Assembly (NCBI GenBank): GCA_013361785.1 | Contig: JABFXK010000019.1 | Span: forward strand, 1-41,651 | Length of the DNA stretch: 41,651 bases | Source: Sphingomonas sp. | GTDB taxonomy: Bacteria > Pseudomonadota > Alphaproteobacteria > Sphingomonadales > Sphingomonadaceae | Direction: 5' to 3' | Shown: positions 1 through 10,829 of the stretch, one piece after another | Position numbering within the stretch: position 1 is the stretch's first letter | Layout of the letters: each line of letters opens with the position of its first letter | Notes under the pieces: model-generated | Database searches by the model: none | Told to the model about the DNA's origin: nothing | Seen by the model: the letters and a program-made list of their open reading frames with translations, nothing else | Made by a program: the position numbers and the translations under genes

Positions 1-114
1 GCCGCTGCGCGTCCAGATTTGGCACAATCGAGGGCGGCCTAACTTTCGTTAATTATCGTCCGGTAACTATCCTCATTATCCCGCTGCGGTTTAACGGAAA
101 CTTAGCGCGGGCGA

Positions 115-159
115 CTCGCCTCGTCCGCCGGGGGTAATGCATTTTCCACGCGAGGCGAG
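115..159 (+). promoter_or_regulatory. 5'UTR inverted repeat CTCGCCTCG (115-123) / CGAGGCGAG (151-159) overlapping the putative Shine-Dalgarno AGAGGGG (158-164) of the 173 CDS
   Basis: Perfect 9-bp complementary arms read directly from sequence; the 3' arm runs into the purine-rich SD upstream of ATG 173. Confidence 0.4.
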
Positions 160-172
160 AGGGGCAATTATC

Positions 173-1204
173 ATGAAGATCCGTGCATTTCTGGCGGCAA
201 CGGCCGCCTTTTCTTGGTCATTTTCAGCGCCGGCGCTGGCCGGAGCACCGATTACGCCGCCGGCGGCGGACGCTGCTAGCGCCGATACGCTGAACGCGAT
301 GACGGCGCAGTGTAATGCGGCCGCCGCAGTCCACGGTCCGGCAACGGGCCCGAACGACCATTGGACCGGGCAATATGTGACAGGTGACGTGACGCTAGGC
401 TCCGGCCCAACGGAGGTCGTCGGCACCAAGGTCGTTGACACCAGCTCGATCCAACCGCTCGGCACCTATGTGCCGTCGGTGAAGGAAATCCGCGGCAACC
501 CGGTCCGCACGGGCGGCAGCGTCAACATGTTCGGCGAGCAGTGGTCGACCGCGGGATATTATCCCGACAGCACCTACAACTATACCGCCAATTACAATTC
601 GACGTTCGCGCACGCCTTCACGTGCAACATCTATCAGGCGGTCTATCACAAGGGTTACACGATCCCGGGCACGTTTCATCCCGCAGTGCCGCCGCAGGGT
701 TGCTACACCAACCCGGGCCACGCGACTTGCGATTTGACCACTCATTATTGCAACAGCTCGGATGCCCCGGGTTGGGGCACTTCCTACGCGAACAACGACA
801 ACTGTCTGTGGCATGAGATCGTGCCTGGTCAGGCTGCCTACAGCGACCCGGACACTGTCGTTCCCGATTCGTGGGATGCGCCAACGCTTGTTGGCAACGA
901 AGCGGGTGGCTCGGTGAACCAGGACCAGACCGACGTCGGTGTGGCGTCATTCGAACCGCACGGCGGCAGAATCAACGTCACTGGCGAGCATGACGACGGC
1001 CAGGTCGTGATCTGCATTTCGCCGGGTTCGAAGGGCGGATCTTGGAAGGCGCAGAACGGCTATGGCGGCGGCAGCTTCACGGGAAGCGGTACGCCGGCAG
1101 CGCCGGGCTGCAACACGCCGTACTTCAAGATCGCGCCGATCACGACAGGAAGCACGACCAGCCAGGGCACCTTCACTTCGGTGCCGCAGTACAATCTGCC
1201 CTGA
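173..1204 (+). CDS. Secreted hypothetical protein (signal peptide, Tyr/Asn/Gly-rich, several Cys)
   Basis: ORF with N-terminus MKIRAFLAATAAFSWSFSAPALA (signal peptide); AGAGGGG SD upstream; no family recognised. Confidence 0.75.
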   Translation: MKIRAFLAATAAFSWSFSAPALAGAPITPPAADAASADTLNAMTAQCNAAAAVHGPATGPNDHWTGQYVTGDVTLGSGPTEVVGTKVVDTSSIQPLGTYVPSVKEIRGNPVRTGGSVNMFGEQWSTAGYYPDSTYNYTANYNSTFAHAFTCNIYQAVYHKGYTIPGTFHPAVPPQGCYTNPGHATCDLTTHYCNSSDAPGWGTSYANNDNCLWHEIVPGQAAYSDPDTVVPDSWDAPTLVGNEAGGSVNQDQTDVGVASFEPHGGRINVTGEHDDGQVVICISPGSKGGSWKAQNGYGGGSFTGSGTPAAPGCNTPYFKIAPITTGSTTSQGTFTSVPQYNLP

Positions 1205-1230
1205 GCTGATTACTCCAAACTCGCGTGGAC

Positions 1231-1260
1231 ACCCCCGCCTGGCGCAAGCCGGGTGGGGGT
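1231..1260 (+). terminator. Strong hairpin ACCCCCGCCTGGC-GCAA-GCCGGGTGGGGGT (13-bp stem with 2 G-U pairs, GNRA tetraloop), no U-tract
   Basis: Direct complementarity; located 26 nt after the stop codon of the 173-1204 CDS. Confidence 0.45.
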
Positions 1261-1394
1261 AACCCGCGCAAGTTAGTCACTGTAGTTCAGCTGCAACGCT
1301 GTCGGAAAAAGCGGCGTCACGAGCGCGAGCTTAGTGCAGTGTAAGAAGCGTTGGCTGCTGCGCCGTGGTAAGTCCGCGTAAAGGGGACACGAAC

Positions 1395-3875
1395 TTGTCG
1401 CTTGAGTCGGGGGCCGGGGGGCTGCACCACCATCATCATCTTACGCGAGCTTGCGTCGGCTTGCTGTTGGCTAGCGCGGCCGCAACGAGTCACGCGTCCG
1501 CCGCGCAGCCTGCCGCTCAACAGCGAGATCAAGAAGCCATCGTGGTCACTGCACCGGTGTTCCGCGACATCCTGCCCGAACGCAGTCTCGAGCAAGATGC
1601 GATCGAGAGCTACGGCGTCAGCACGATCGACGAGTTGCTCGGCTACATCCAGAGTGAGACAGGCAATGACGCCGACCAGCCGCTGATCCTCGTCAACGGC
1701 CAGCGAATCAACAACGTCAACGAGATCGGCGCCTTCCCCGTGGAAGCGCTGCGCAGCGTGCAGGTGCTGCCGCGCGGATCGGCCGTGCGCGCGGGCGGCC
1801 GCCCAGGACAGCGCGTGATCAGCATCACGCTCAAACGCCGCAGCAGAACTGCGACGCTCACTGCCGCGCACAAGCTTGCCACGGAGGGCGACTGGACTGC
1901 CGAGCGAGGAGAAGCGCTGCTCACCAACGTCAGTGGGAATACGCGAGCTAACCTGTCGCTTCGCGGCGGCCGTGAAGACCCGCTGCTCGAGAGCCAACGG
2001 GGGATCATCCAACCGAGCGTGAGCATCCCGTACGCGCTGACGGGCAACGTCATCGGCTTCCCAAACACGAGCGGCGAGATCGATCCCGCCCTGAGCGCGC
2101 GAGCCGGTCAGATCGTGACGGTGGCGCCGTTGCCGGGAGTTGCCACGCCGAGCCTCGCCGACTTCGCCTCGCATGCAAACGTGCCGGCGGTCACCGATCT
2201 GGGCGAGTTCCGCACATTACGGCCGAGAAGTGGCCATTATGACCTCAACGGCAGCTACGCCGCGCCGATCGCCACTTGGCTCAACTCGTCCACGACGGTC
2301 CGGCTGAGCCGCAACGACTCAAATTCGCTTCGCGGATTGGCCAACGCCATCTTCGTGCTTCCCACGAGCAACGCCGCGTCGCCCTTCTCGCGCGCCGTGG
2401 GCCTCGCCTTTTATGGCAACCATCCATTGCATAGCCGCTCGCGGCTCGTGAGCGCGGAGGTCAACGAGACGCTCAACGCCACGTTCGGCCAGTGGACGGC
2501 GAACGTGAACGCAAGACATACCGATTCGAACGAGACCACGAACATCGAGCGGCAATCCGTGTTTGCACCGATCGTGCTCAATGACAGCACCAACCCGTTC
2601 GTCACGGACCTCGCCAGCACCATCGCTCTAGCGAGTGACCGTACTGGCGCGCACAATATCAATAGCCTTGCACAGATAGTCCTCAACGGCCCCGCCGCGA
2701 AGCTGCCGGCCGGGCCGATCCAGGCGACGGCCGAGGGGCGGCTCGGATGGAACAAGCTGCGCTCAACCAGCACCTTCAGCATCTTCGGGAACGGGACTTT
2801 CCGTCGGAACGAGCAATCGATCCGCGGCGCGCTCGATGTTCCGATTGCCAGCCGCGCTAACAATTTCCTGCCCCAGCTCGGCGAACTCAGCGCTGATGGC
2901 GAATACCAGCGCCTCCATTATTCGGATGCGGGATCGCTGGAACATTACGCAGCGGGGCTGACGTGGGAACCGGCCCAGCTGTTGCGGCTACGGGCCGACA
3001 TTGAGAGAACGGACGTGGCGCCCGCGCTTGAACTGCTGGGCGATCCGGTCTTGGAAACACCCGGCGTCCGCGTATTCGATCCGTTGACCGGCCAAACAGT
3101 GGACGTGACCCAGATTACCGGCGGCAATCGCAATTTGAAGCCGGAGAAGGACACAATCAGGCGCGTGAGTGCGCTTCTCCGGCTGCTCCCTAAACTCAAC
3201 CTGCAGCTCAACGCCGAATATACCGATACCGATCGCCGCAACTTTATCTCATCGCTGCCTGAAGCAAGCGCGGCGGTGGAGCTGGCCTTTCCTGATCGCT
3301 TCATCCGCACCAACGGCGTGCTGACTGCGGTCGACCTCAGGCCGGTCAATTTCAACTCCGAGCGGCAGAAGATGCTGAGGTGGGGACTCAGCATGAACAA
3401 GCGGATCGGCGGCACCGACCCCGCCGGGCCAAACGCCGCAGTGAGCGGCCGCTCGAGGACCCCGCCGACATATTTTCAGCTGACCGCCAACCACACGATC
3501 ATCTTTTCCGACGAAATCGTGATCCGGCCCGGACTCGACAGCGTAGACCTCCTGCGGGGCGGCGCAATCGGGATCGGCGGCGGACGGCCGCGGCATCAGA
3601 TCGACGGCACGGCGGCGATTACGTCAGGCGGGATCGGCGCGCGCATTGGGGTGACGTGGCGCGGCCCGAACGAGCTGCTGAGCCGCTTTAACGGCGTCAC
3701 CGACACGCTGCACTTTTCACCGTTGCTGGCGGTGAATCTGCGCGCCTTCGCCGACGTTCACCGGCTGTTGCCCAAACAGAAATGGACGAAGGGATTCCGC
3801 GTGTCGCTCGACGTCATCAATGCCTTCGACCGCCGCCAGAAGGTCCGCGACTCCCTCGGCAACACGCCTCTGTAG
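1395..3875 (+). CDS. TonB-dependent receptor-like outer membrane protein, truncated by in-frame TAG (frame continues to 3941)
   Basis: Plug-like segment (STIDELLGYIQSE...PLILVNGQRI...VEALRSVQVLPRGSAVRAGGRPGQRVISI) and long beta-barrel-like region; SD AAGGGGA at 1381-1387 favours TTG start 1395; after TAG 3873-3875 the frame reads YQPAYRDPLGRTVEIELRKVF*. Confidence 0.7.
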   Translation: MSLESGAGGLHHHHHLTRACVGLLLASAAATSHASAAQPAAQQRDQEAIVVTAPVFRDILPERSLEQDAIESYGVSTIDELLGYIQSETGNDADQPLILVNGQRINNVNEIGAFPVEALRSVQVLPRGSAVRAGGRPGQRVISITLKRRSRTATLTAAHKLATEGDWTAERGEALLTNVSGNTRANLSLRGGREDPLLESQRGIIQPSVSIPYALTGNVIGFPNTSGEIDPALSARAGQIVTVAPLPGVATPSLADFASHANVPAVTDLGEFRTLRPRSGHYDLNGSYAAPIATWLNSSTTVRLSRNDSNSLRGLANAIFVLPTSNAASPFSRAVGLAFYGNHPLHSRSRLVSAEVNETLNATFGQWTANVNARHTDSNETTNIERQSVFAPIVLNDSTNPFVTDLASTIALASDRTGAHNINSLAQIVLNGPAAKLPAGPIQATAEGRLGWNKLRSTSTFSIFGNGTFRRNEQSIRGALDVPIASRANNFLPQLGELSADGEYQRLHYSDAGSLEHYAAGLTWEPAQLLRLRADIERTDVAPALELLGDPVLETPGVRVFDPLTGQTVDVTQITGGNRNLKPEKDTIRRVSALLRLLPKLNLQLNAEYTDTDRRNFISSLPEASAAVELAFPDRFIRTNGVLTAVDLRPVNFNSERQKMLRWGLSMNKRIGGTDPAGPNAAVSGRSRTPPTYFQLTANHTIIFSDEIVIRPGLDSVDLLRGGAIGIGGGRPRHQIDGTAAITSGGIGARIGVTWRGPNELLSRFNGVTDTLHFSPLLAVNLRAFADVHRLLPKQKWTKGFRVSLDVINAFDRRQKVRDSLGNTPL

Positions 3876-3937
3876 TATCAGCCGGCCTATCGCGATCCGC
3901 TCGGCCGGACGGTCGAAATCGAGCTGCGGAAGGTTTT

Positions 3938-4450
3938 TTAGCTCAGCTCCGTCTCCTCGATCGCGTCGAGCACCGCCTCCGGCGCGACGCGCTGCTTCAT
4001 CTCTTCGATCTCGTGCTGCTCGGCGGTCGACAGGTCCATCCGCTCGGCGATCATCGATACCAGCTCGACGAGCTTGGTGATCTCCGCCTCGGCGAGCAGG
4101 CTGACCTGAAGGTCGAGCTCGGCGCGGCGGTCCGCGGCTGACGCCATGCGGTTCTGAGTGATGAGGATGAAGGTCGAAAGGAAGATCGCCTCGACCGACG
4201 CGATCATCGCCAGGATGACGAACGTGGGATCCCAGGGTCTCACGACCTGAATCCAGCCGAGATTGGCGACGATCCAGAAACCGTAGATGGCCGCGTGGAC
4301 GTAGACGAATATCAGGCTTCCGGTGAAACGGGTGATCGCGCTCGCCAGCCGCTCCTCGAACTTGGCCTTCGCCTCTTCCTCGGCGCGACGGCGGCGAAGA
4401 GCGTCGATGTTGCGCCTGAGCGCGCTGTTCAGGCTGCGATCGTCGGACAT
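3938..4450 (-). CDS. DUF1003 family membrane protein
   Basis: Two TM segments and typical C-terminal pattern ITQNRMASAADRRAELDLQVSLLAEAEI; start MSDDRSL chosen so the CDS does not cross the tRNA. Confidence 0.85.
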   Translation of the reverse strand: MSDDRSLNSALRRNIDALRRRRAEEEAKAKFEERLASAITRFTGSLIFVYVHAAIYGFWIVANLGWIQVVRPWDPTFVILAMIASVEAIFLSTFILITQNRMASAADRRAELDLQVSLLAEAEITKLVELVSMIAERMDLSTAEQHEIEEMKQRVAPEAVLDAIEETELS

Positions 4451-4551
4451 CGGAACTGCCAACGAAGGCGGCCGCAGCAGCGTTCCGGCAAAGACTTGCG
4501 CCTTCTCGCCCGCCCCCCTATGTCGCGCCCCTGCCGTTTTCCGGCACCCGT

Positions 4552-4628
4552 GCGCCCGTAGCTCAGCTGGATAGAGCACCAGACTACGAATCTGGGGGTC
4601 AGAGGTTCGAATCCTTTCGGGCGCGCCA
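4552..4628 (+). tRNA. tRNA-Arg (anticodon ACG)
   Basis: 77-nt cloverleaf GCGCCCG...CCAGA-CTACGAA-TCTGG...GGTTCGAATCC...CGGGCGC-G-CCA. Confidence 0.95.
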
Positions 4629-4650
4629 TTTTCCTTTTACAGCCTTGGCG

Positions 4651-6167
<1,517 letters not shown>

Positions 6168-6255
6168 TCAGGCAAGCGCCGGCGCCCTCACTTGTTCGCC
6201 GTCGCCAACAGTGACATCCTGCGCCGGTGCCGAGGCCTGTCGAAGGGGTGCTGCC

Positions 6256-6699
6256 ATGTCATTCCCACGCGTGCTTGGACTTTGGGCCATTATCGCGGCC
6301 GGTGCCTGCGGTTCCACATACGCAGCCAATATCGGCTCCCCAGCACCAGTCCTCTACCTCAAGGGCACGGAACCTTATTACGCTGGAGGCAAGAACTGGA
6401 TTCGCTACGAATATGACGTGCTCAACAAGGACAAATATGCGCCCGCGATGTTCGCTGCGGCGCCAAGCCTTCCGCCCTGCGGGCTCAACACGAACGCATC
6501 GCGCACCTGGGTCGACATCCTCGATGAGCACGGCAACCGGCTCTACGGATTTTGTGCGCTCGGCTCACCCAGCGATCTCGGCAAGATCTGGGTCTCGTTT
6601 GAGGAAGGCGTGGTGCCTCCGAGCTGGATCTACATCGAGCTGAACGACCGGCAGACGAACACCGTCTATAAATCGAACATGGCCGATACGGTGCTTTAG
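6256..6699 (+). CDS. Conserved hypothetical secreted protein
   Basis: Signal-peptide-like N-terminus MSFPRVLGLWAIIAAGACGSTYA; coherent ORF ending at convergent stop overlap. Confidence 0.65.
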   Translation: MSFPRVLGLWAIIAAGACGSTYAANIGSPAPVLYLKGTEPYYAGGKNWIRYEYDVLNKDKYAPAMFAAAPSLPPCGLNTNASRTWVDILDEHGNRLYGFCALGSPSDLGKIWVSFEEGVVPPSWIYIELNDRQTNTVYKSNMADTVL

Positions 6700-8162
6700 C
6701 CCGCCGGATTGAGCGCCCCGCCCGGCTCTCGCGTCGCAAGCGCTTCCTCGGTGCATTCCTCGCTGTCCGGCCGCTCGCCGACGGTCATCCGGGCCTTCTT
6801 CCAGCCGCCGTGGACATAGAAACCGACCGCGAGCGCCAGGTTGATGAACGATGTGACCGGGAAGCTCGTCCAGATCGCGTCGGCGTGAAGCCAGTGATAG
6901 GTCGCGAAGATGTAGCCGAAGCGCACCGGCACCATTCCGACGGCGAGCACGATCAGCGGTATCCATACCGCGCCGTTCGCGCGGACCGTGCCGAACAGCA
7001 CCATCAGCACCCCGTACAGCAGGAAGTTCCAGGTGGCGATCAGATGGATATGGCGGGCGATCGGTAGCGCCGGGCTGTCACCGCCCATGAACAATGCGAG
7101 CACGGAACGGTCCGCGAGCGTGAGGCCGACGATCATCGCCGCGGTGATCGCCAGCGTCTGATAAATACCGATGCGCGTGATGCGGCCGACGCGGTCCCAC
7201 AGCCCTGCGCCGATATTCTGCGCCGCCATGGCGCTGACCGCCGCGCCCAAGGCCATCGCGGGCATCTGCACATAGGTCCACAGCTGAAGCGCGACCCCGA
7301 AAGCGGCCGTCGTGTCCACGCCCTCGCGGTTGACCAGTCCGATCAGCGCCAGCGCCGACAAGGAGATGATGATCATCTGAAGGCCCATGGGAAAGCCCTT
7401 GACGATGATCGTCTTCATGATCGCGATGTCGCACCACAGGTAGCGCAGCTCTCCGCCGCGCAGCCGCAGCGGCAGGTCCTTGATGTAGATGTAGGCGACG
7501 AGGCCGAAGAGGCTGACGTAATTGCCCACCAGCGTCGACATTGCCGACCCGGCAATGCCCATCCGCGGAAAGGGCCCCCAGCCGCGGATGAAGAAGGGGT
7601 TGAGCCCGCTGTCGAGCACCACCGCGACGACCATGAACCACAAGGGCGTCATGCTGTCGCCCGCGCCGCGAAGCGACATCATCATCAGCGTCAGCAGCAG
7701 AAGCGCCGGCATCGCGAGGAAGATCACGCGAAGGTAAGCGAGCGCGAGCGGGGCGGCGCCGCCCGGAGTTCCGAGCAGCTTCAATATGTCCGCCGACAGG
7801 AAATAGCCGGCGAGGCCGATTCCGATGGAGATCAGCGCGAAGCTGCCCATCGCGGTGCCGAACACCTTGCGGGCATCCTCGACGTCCTTCCGTCCCCAGG
7901 CCTGTCCGACGAGGATCGTCGCGGCCATGCCGAATCCGAACACGAAGGCGGTGAGGAGGAACATCACCATGTTCGCGTTCGACGTCGCGGCGAGCGCGCC
8001 CTCGCCGATGAACCGCCCGACCCAGATCGCGTTGATCGTGCCGTTGAGCGACTGGAGGATCGAGCTGGCGAGCGTCGGAAGCGCGAACTTGAGCAGGGTC
8101 GAGCCGATGTTTCCCTGCGTGAGGTCGCCGCGTGCGCGCTTACGCTGTGCTGCGTCTGCCAT
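6696..8162 (-). CDS. MATE family efflux transporter
   Basis: Multi-TM protein with MATE-like N-terminus (GNIGSTLLKFALPTLASSILQSLNGTINAIWVGRFIGEGALAA). Confidence 0.9.
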   Translation of the reverse strand: MADAAQRKRARGDLTQGNIGSTLLKFALPTLASSILQSLNGTINAIWVGRFIGEGALAATSNANMVMFLLTAFVFGFGMAATILVGQAWGRKDVEDARKVFGTAMGSFALISIGIGLAGYFLSADILKLLGTPGGAAPLALAYLRVIFLAMPALLLLTLMMMSLRGAGDSMTPLWFMVVAVVLDSGLNPFFIRGWGPFPRMGIAGSAMSTLVGNYVSLFGLVAYIYIKDLPLRLRGGELRYLWCDIAIMKTIIVKGFPMGLQMIIISLSALALIGLVNREGVDTTAAFGVALQLWTYVQMPAMALGAAVSAMAAQNIGAGLWDRVGRITRIGIYQTLAITAAMIVGLTLADRSVLALFMGGDSPALPIARHIHLIATWNFLLYGVLMVLFGTVRANGAVWIPLIVLAVGMVPVRFGYIFATYHWLHADAIWTSFPVTSFINLALAVGFYVHGGWKKARMTVGERPDSEECTEEALATREPGGALNPAG

Positions 8163-8173
8163 TTGCTCTCCGC

Positions 8174-10795
8174 CTAGCCGAGCCTCTCCAACGCGGCACG
8201 CAAGCGTTCGGCTTCGGCGGCCTTGGCCTCATGATCCGACCGCGCCTTCTCGACAGCCTCGGGCTTCGCGCGCTCGGTGAAGTTCGGATTGGCGAGGCGT
8301 TGCGCGAGACTGTCGCGCTCGTTTTCGGCAGCAGCGGCGGCCTTGTCCAGGCGCGCCTTTTCGGCGCCCACATCGATGACTCCTTCGAGCGGAAGCGCGA
8401 AGGTCGCTTCATCGACCACCACTTGCGCCGCGCCCGATCCGGGGAAGGTCGAGAGCTGAATAGATTCGAGGCGCGCGAGGCGCGAGACCATGGAGTGATT
8501 GCGGTCCAGCCGGCCGGCCGTCTCGCTGGACGCATCCGCGGCGAAGAGGTTGAGCTTTGCCGACGGCGGGACGTTTAATTCCGTCCGCGCCGACCGCACT
8601 TCGCTGACCAGCCGGACGAGCCAGTCCATCTCCCGCTTCGCGTGCGGATCGACCTGCGCCTGCGGGTCAGGCCATTTGGCCACGATCAGCTCGTACGGGC
8701 GCTCGCCCATGGCGCTCCATAGCTCCTCGGTGATGAACGGCATCAGGGGGTGGAGCATCACCAGGATCTGGTCGAAGGCCCAGGACGCGACGCGCTTGGT
8801 CTCCTCGTCGAACGCGCCCTTCACCAGCTCGACATACCAGTCGCAGAAGGTGCCCCAGACGAAATGGTAGATGGCGTCGGCCATCTCGTCGTAGCGAAGC
8901 TCGTCGAACGCGGCGTTGAGCTTCGCCAGCGTCTCCACCACCTCACCGATGATCCAGCGATTGACCGGCAGCTCCGCCGCAGGCGCGGCAATGCTGTCGC
9001 TGGCGCCGACGCCGTTCATCTGCAGGAAGCGCGCCGCGTTCCAGATCTTGGTCGCAAAGTTGCGGTAGCCCTCGACGCGCTTCTCATCGAGCTTGATGTC
9101 GCGACCCTGGCTTTCCATCGCCGCGAGCGTGAAGCGGAGCGCGTCGGCGCCATATTTATCGATCAGGCCGAGCGGGTCGACGGTGTTGCCCTTCGACTTG
9201 GACATCTTCGCGCCCTGCGCGTCGCGCACCAAGCCGTGGAGGTAGAGCGTCTTCCACGGCGCCTCACCCATGAATTCGATCCCCTGCATCGCCATGCGCG
9301 CATCCCAGAAGAAGAGGATGTCGAAGCCGGAGATCAGCACGTCGTTGGGGTAATGACGCTTCAGGTCCTCGGTCTCCTCGGGCCAGCCGAGCGTCGCGAA
9401 CGGCCACAGCGCCGACGAGAACCAGGTGTCGAGCACGTCCTCGTCCTGGTGGACAGGCTTGCCGCCCGCCTGCGCCCTCGCCTCCTCCTCGGTCTCCGCC
9501 ACGAAAACGTGGCCGTCCTCCGCGTACCACGCCGGGATTCGGTGCCCCCACCAGAGCTGGCGCGAGACGCACCAGGGCTGGATGTTCTCGAGCCAGTTGT
9601 ACCAGGTCTTCTTCCACGTCTCGGGAACGACGCGGATGTCGCCCTTCTTCACCGCCTGGAGCGCGGGAAGCGCGAGCTTGGCGGCGTCGACATACCATTG
9701 GTCGGTGAGCCAGGGCTCAATCACCACGCCCGAGCGGTCGCCGAAGGGGGTCGGGATCACGCGGTCCTCAACGCGGACGAGCGCGCCTTCATCTTCGAGC
9801 TTCGCGACAACGGCTTTGCGCGCGTCCTCTCGGCTGAGCCCGAGCAGGTCCTGCGGAATGAAGCCGTCCTGCGTCTGCACGACGACGGCCTGCGCATCGA
9901 ACATGTTGAGCATGTCGGCGGGCTTGAACCCGGCGCGCTTGCCGACCTCATAATCGTTGAAGTCGTGGCCCGGCGTGATCTTGACCGCGCCGGAGCCGAG
10001 CTCGGGATCGGCATGCTCGTCGGCGATGATCGGGATCAGCCGGCCGGTGATCGGATGCTTGATCTGCTTGCCGATCAGCGCGCGATAGCGCTCGTCCTCG
10101 GGGTGCACCGCCACGGCCATGTCGGCGAGCATCGTCTCGGGGCGCGTGGTCGCCACCTGGATCGCGCCGCTGTCGTCTGCGAGCGGGTAGCTCAAGGTCC
10201 AGAACTTGCCCTGGACGTCCTTGGTCTCGACCTCGAGGTCGCTGATCGCGGTCTGGAACTTCGGGTCCCAGTTCACCAGGCGCTTGTCGCGATAGATGAG
10301 GTCGCGCTTGTAGAGCTCGACGAAGACGTAAGTGACCGCGCGCTGGTAACGCTCGTCCATCGTGAAGCGCTCGTGGCGCCAGTCGCAGCTCGCCCCGAGC
10401 CGTCGGAGCTGCTTGGTGATCGCTCCGCCCGACTGGTTCTTCCAGTCCCACACGATCTCGAGGAACGCCTCGCGCCCGAGTTCCTGCCGCTTCAGCCCCT
10501 GCCCGGCGATCGTCCGCTCGACGACCATCTGCGTCGCGATCCCGGCATGGTCGGTGCCGACCACCCAGAGCGCATCCTTGCCCAACATGCGCTCGCGCCG
10601 GGTCAGCACGTCCTGGAGCGTGTTGTCGAGCGCGTGGCCGATGTGGAGCGACCCGGTGACGTTGGGCGGCGGCATGACGATCGTCCACGGCGTTGCGTCC
10701 GGCCGATCGGGACGGAAGAGGCCGCGACTCTCCCAATGCTCGTACCAGCGCTGCTCGATCGCGGCGGGGTCGAAGGTCTTGGGGAGGTCGGTCAT
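8174..10795 (-). CDS. valS: Valine--tRNA ligase
   Basis: [14 protein letters not shown] (HIGH) and [13 protein letters not shown] (KMSKS) motifs; C-terminal coiled-coil; 873 aa. Confidence 0.98.
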   Translation of the reverse strand: MTDLPKTFDPAAIEQRWYEHWESRGLFRPDRPDATPWTIVMPPPNVTGSLHIGHALDNTLQDVLTRRERMLGKDALWVVGTDHAGIATQMVVERTIAGQGLKRQELGREAFLEIVWDWKNQSGGAITKQLRRLGASCDWRHERFTMDERYQRAVTYVFVELYKRDLIYRDKRLVNWDPKFQTAISDLEVETKDVQGKFWTLSYPLADDSGAIQVATTRPETMLADMAVAVHPEDERYRALIGKQIKHPITGRLIPIIADEHADPELGSGAVKITPGHDFNDYEVGKRAGFKPADMLNMFDAQAVVVQTQDGFIPQDLLGLSREDARKAVVAKLEDEGALVRVEDRVIPTPFGDRSGVVIEPWLTDQWYVDAAKLALPALQAVKKGDIRVVPETWKKTWYNWLENIQPWCVSRQLWWGHRIPAWYAEDGHVFVAETEEEARAQAGGKPVHQDEDVLDTWFSSALWPFATLGWPEETEDLKRHYPNDVLISGFDILFFWDARMAMQGIEFMGEAPWKTLYLHGLVRDAQGAKMSKSKGNTVDPLGLIDKYGADALRFTLAAMESQGRDIKLDEKRVEGYRNFATKIWNAARFLQMNGVGASDSIAAPAAELPVNRWIIGEVVETLAKLNAAFDELRYDEMADAIYHFVWGTFCDWYVELVKGAFDEETKRVASWAFDQILVMLHPLMPFITEELWSAMGERPYELIVAKWPDPQAQVDPHAKREMDWLVRLVSEVRSARTELNVPPSAKLNLFAADASSETAGRLDRNHSMVSRLARLESIQLSTFPGSGAAQVVVDEATFALPLEGVIDVGAEKARLDKAAAAAENERDSLAQRLANPNFTERAKPEAVEKARSDHEAKAAEAERLRAALERLG

Positions 10796-10829
10796 TGCCG
10801 CTCGCGCCTAGCGATGCGGCGGTGCAGCA

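Noticed and set aside
1423-1440. CACCACCATCATCAT as a cloned His-tag or vector contamination
   Set aside because: No vector context on either side; sits in a natural receptor N-terminus
6225-6250. GCCGAGGCCTGTCGAAGG resembling dispersed sphingomonad GGCCTGTCGAAGG-type repeats
   Set aside because: Only one short copy noticed in this window; cannot support a repeat family from this sequence alone
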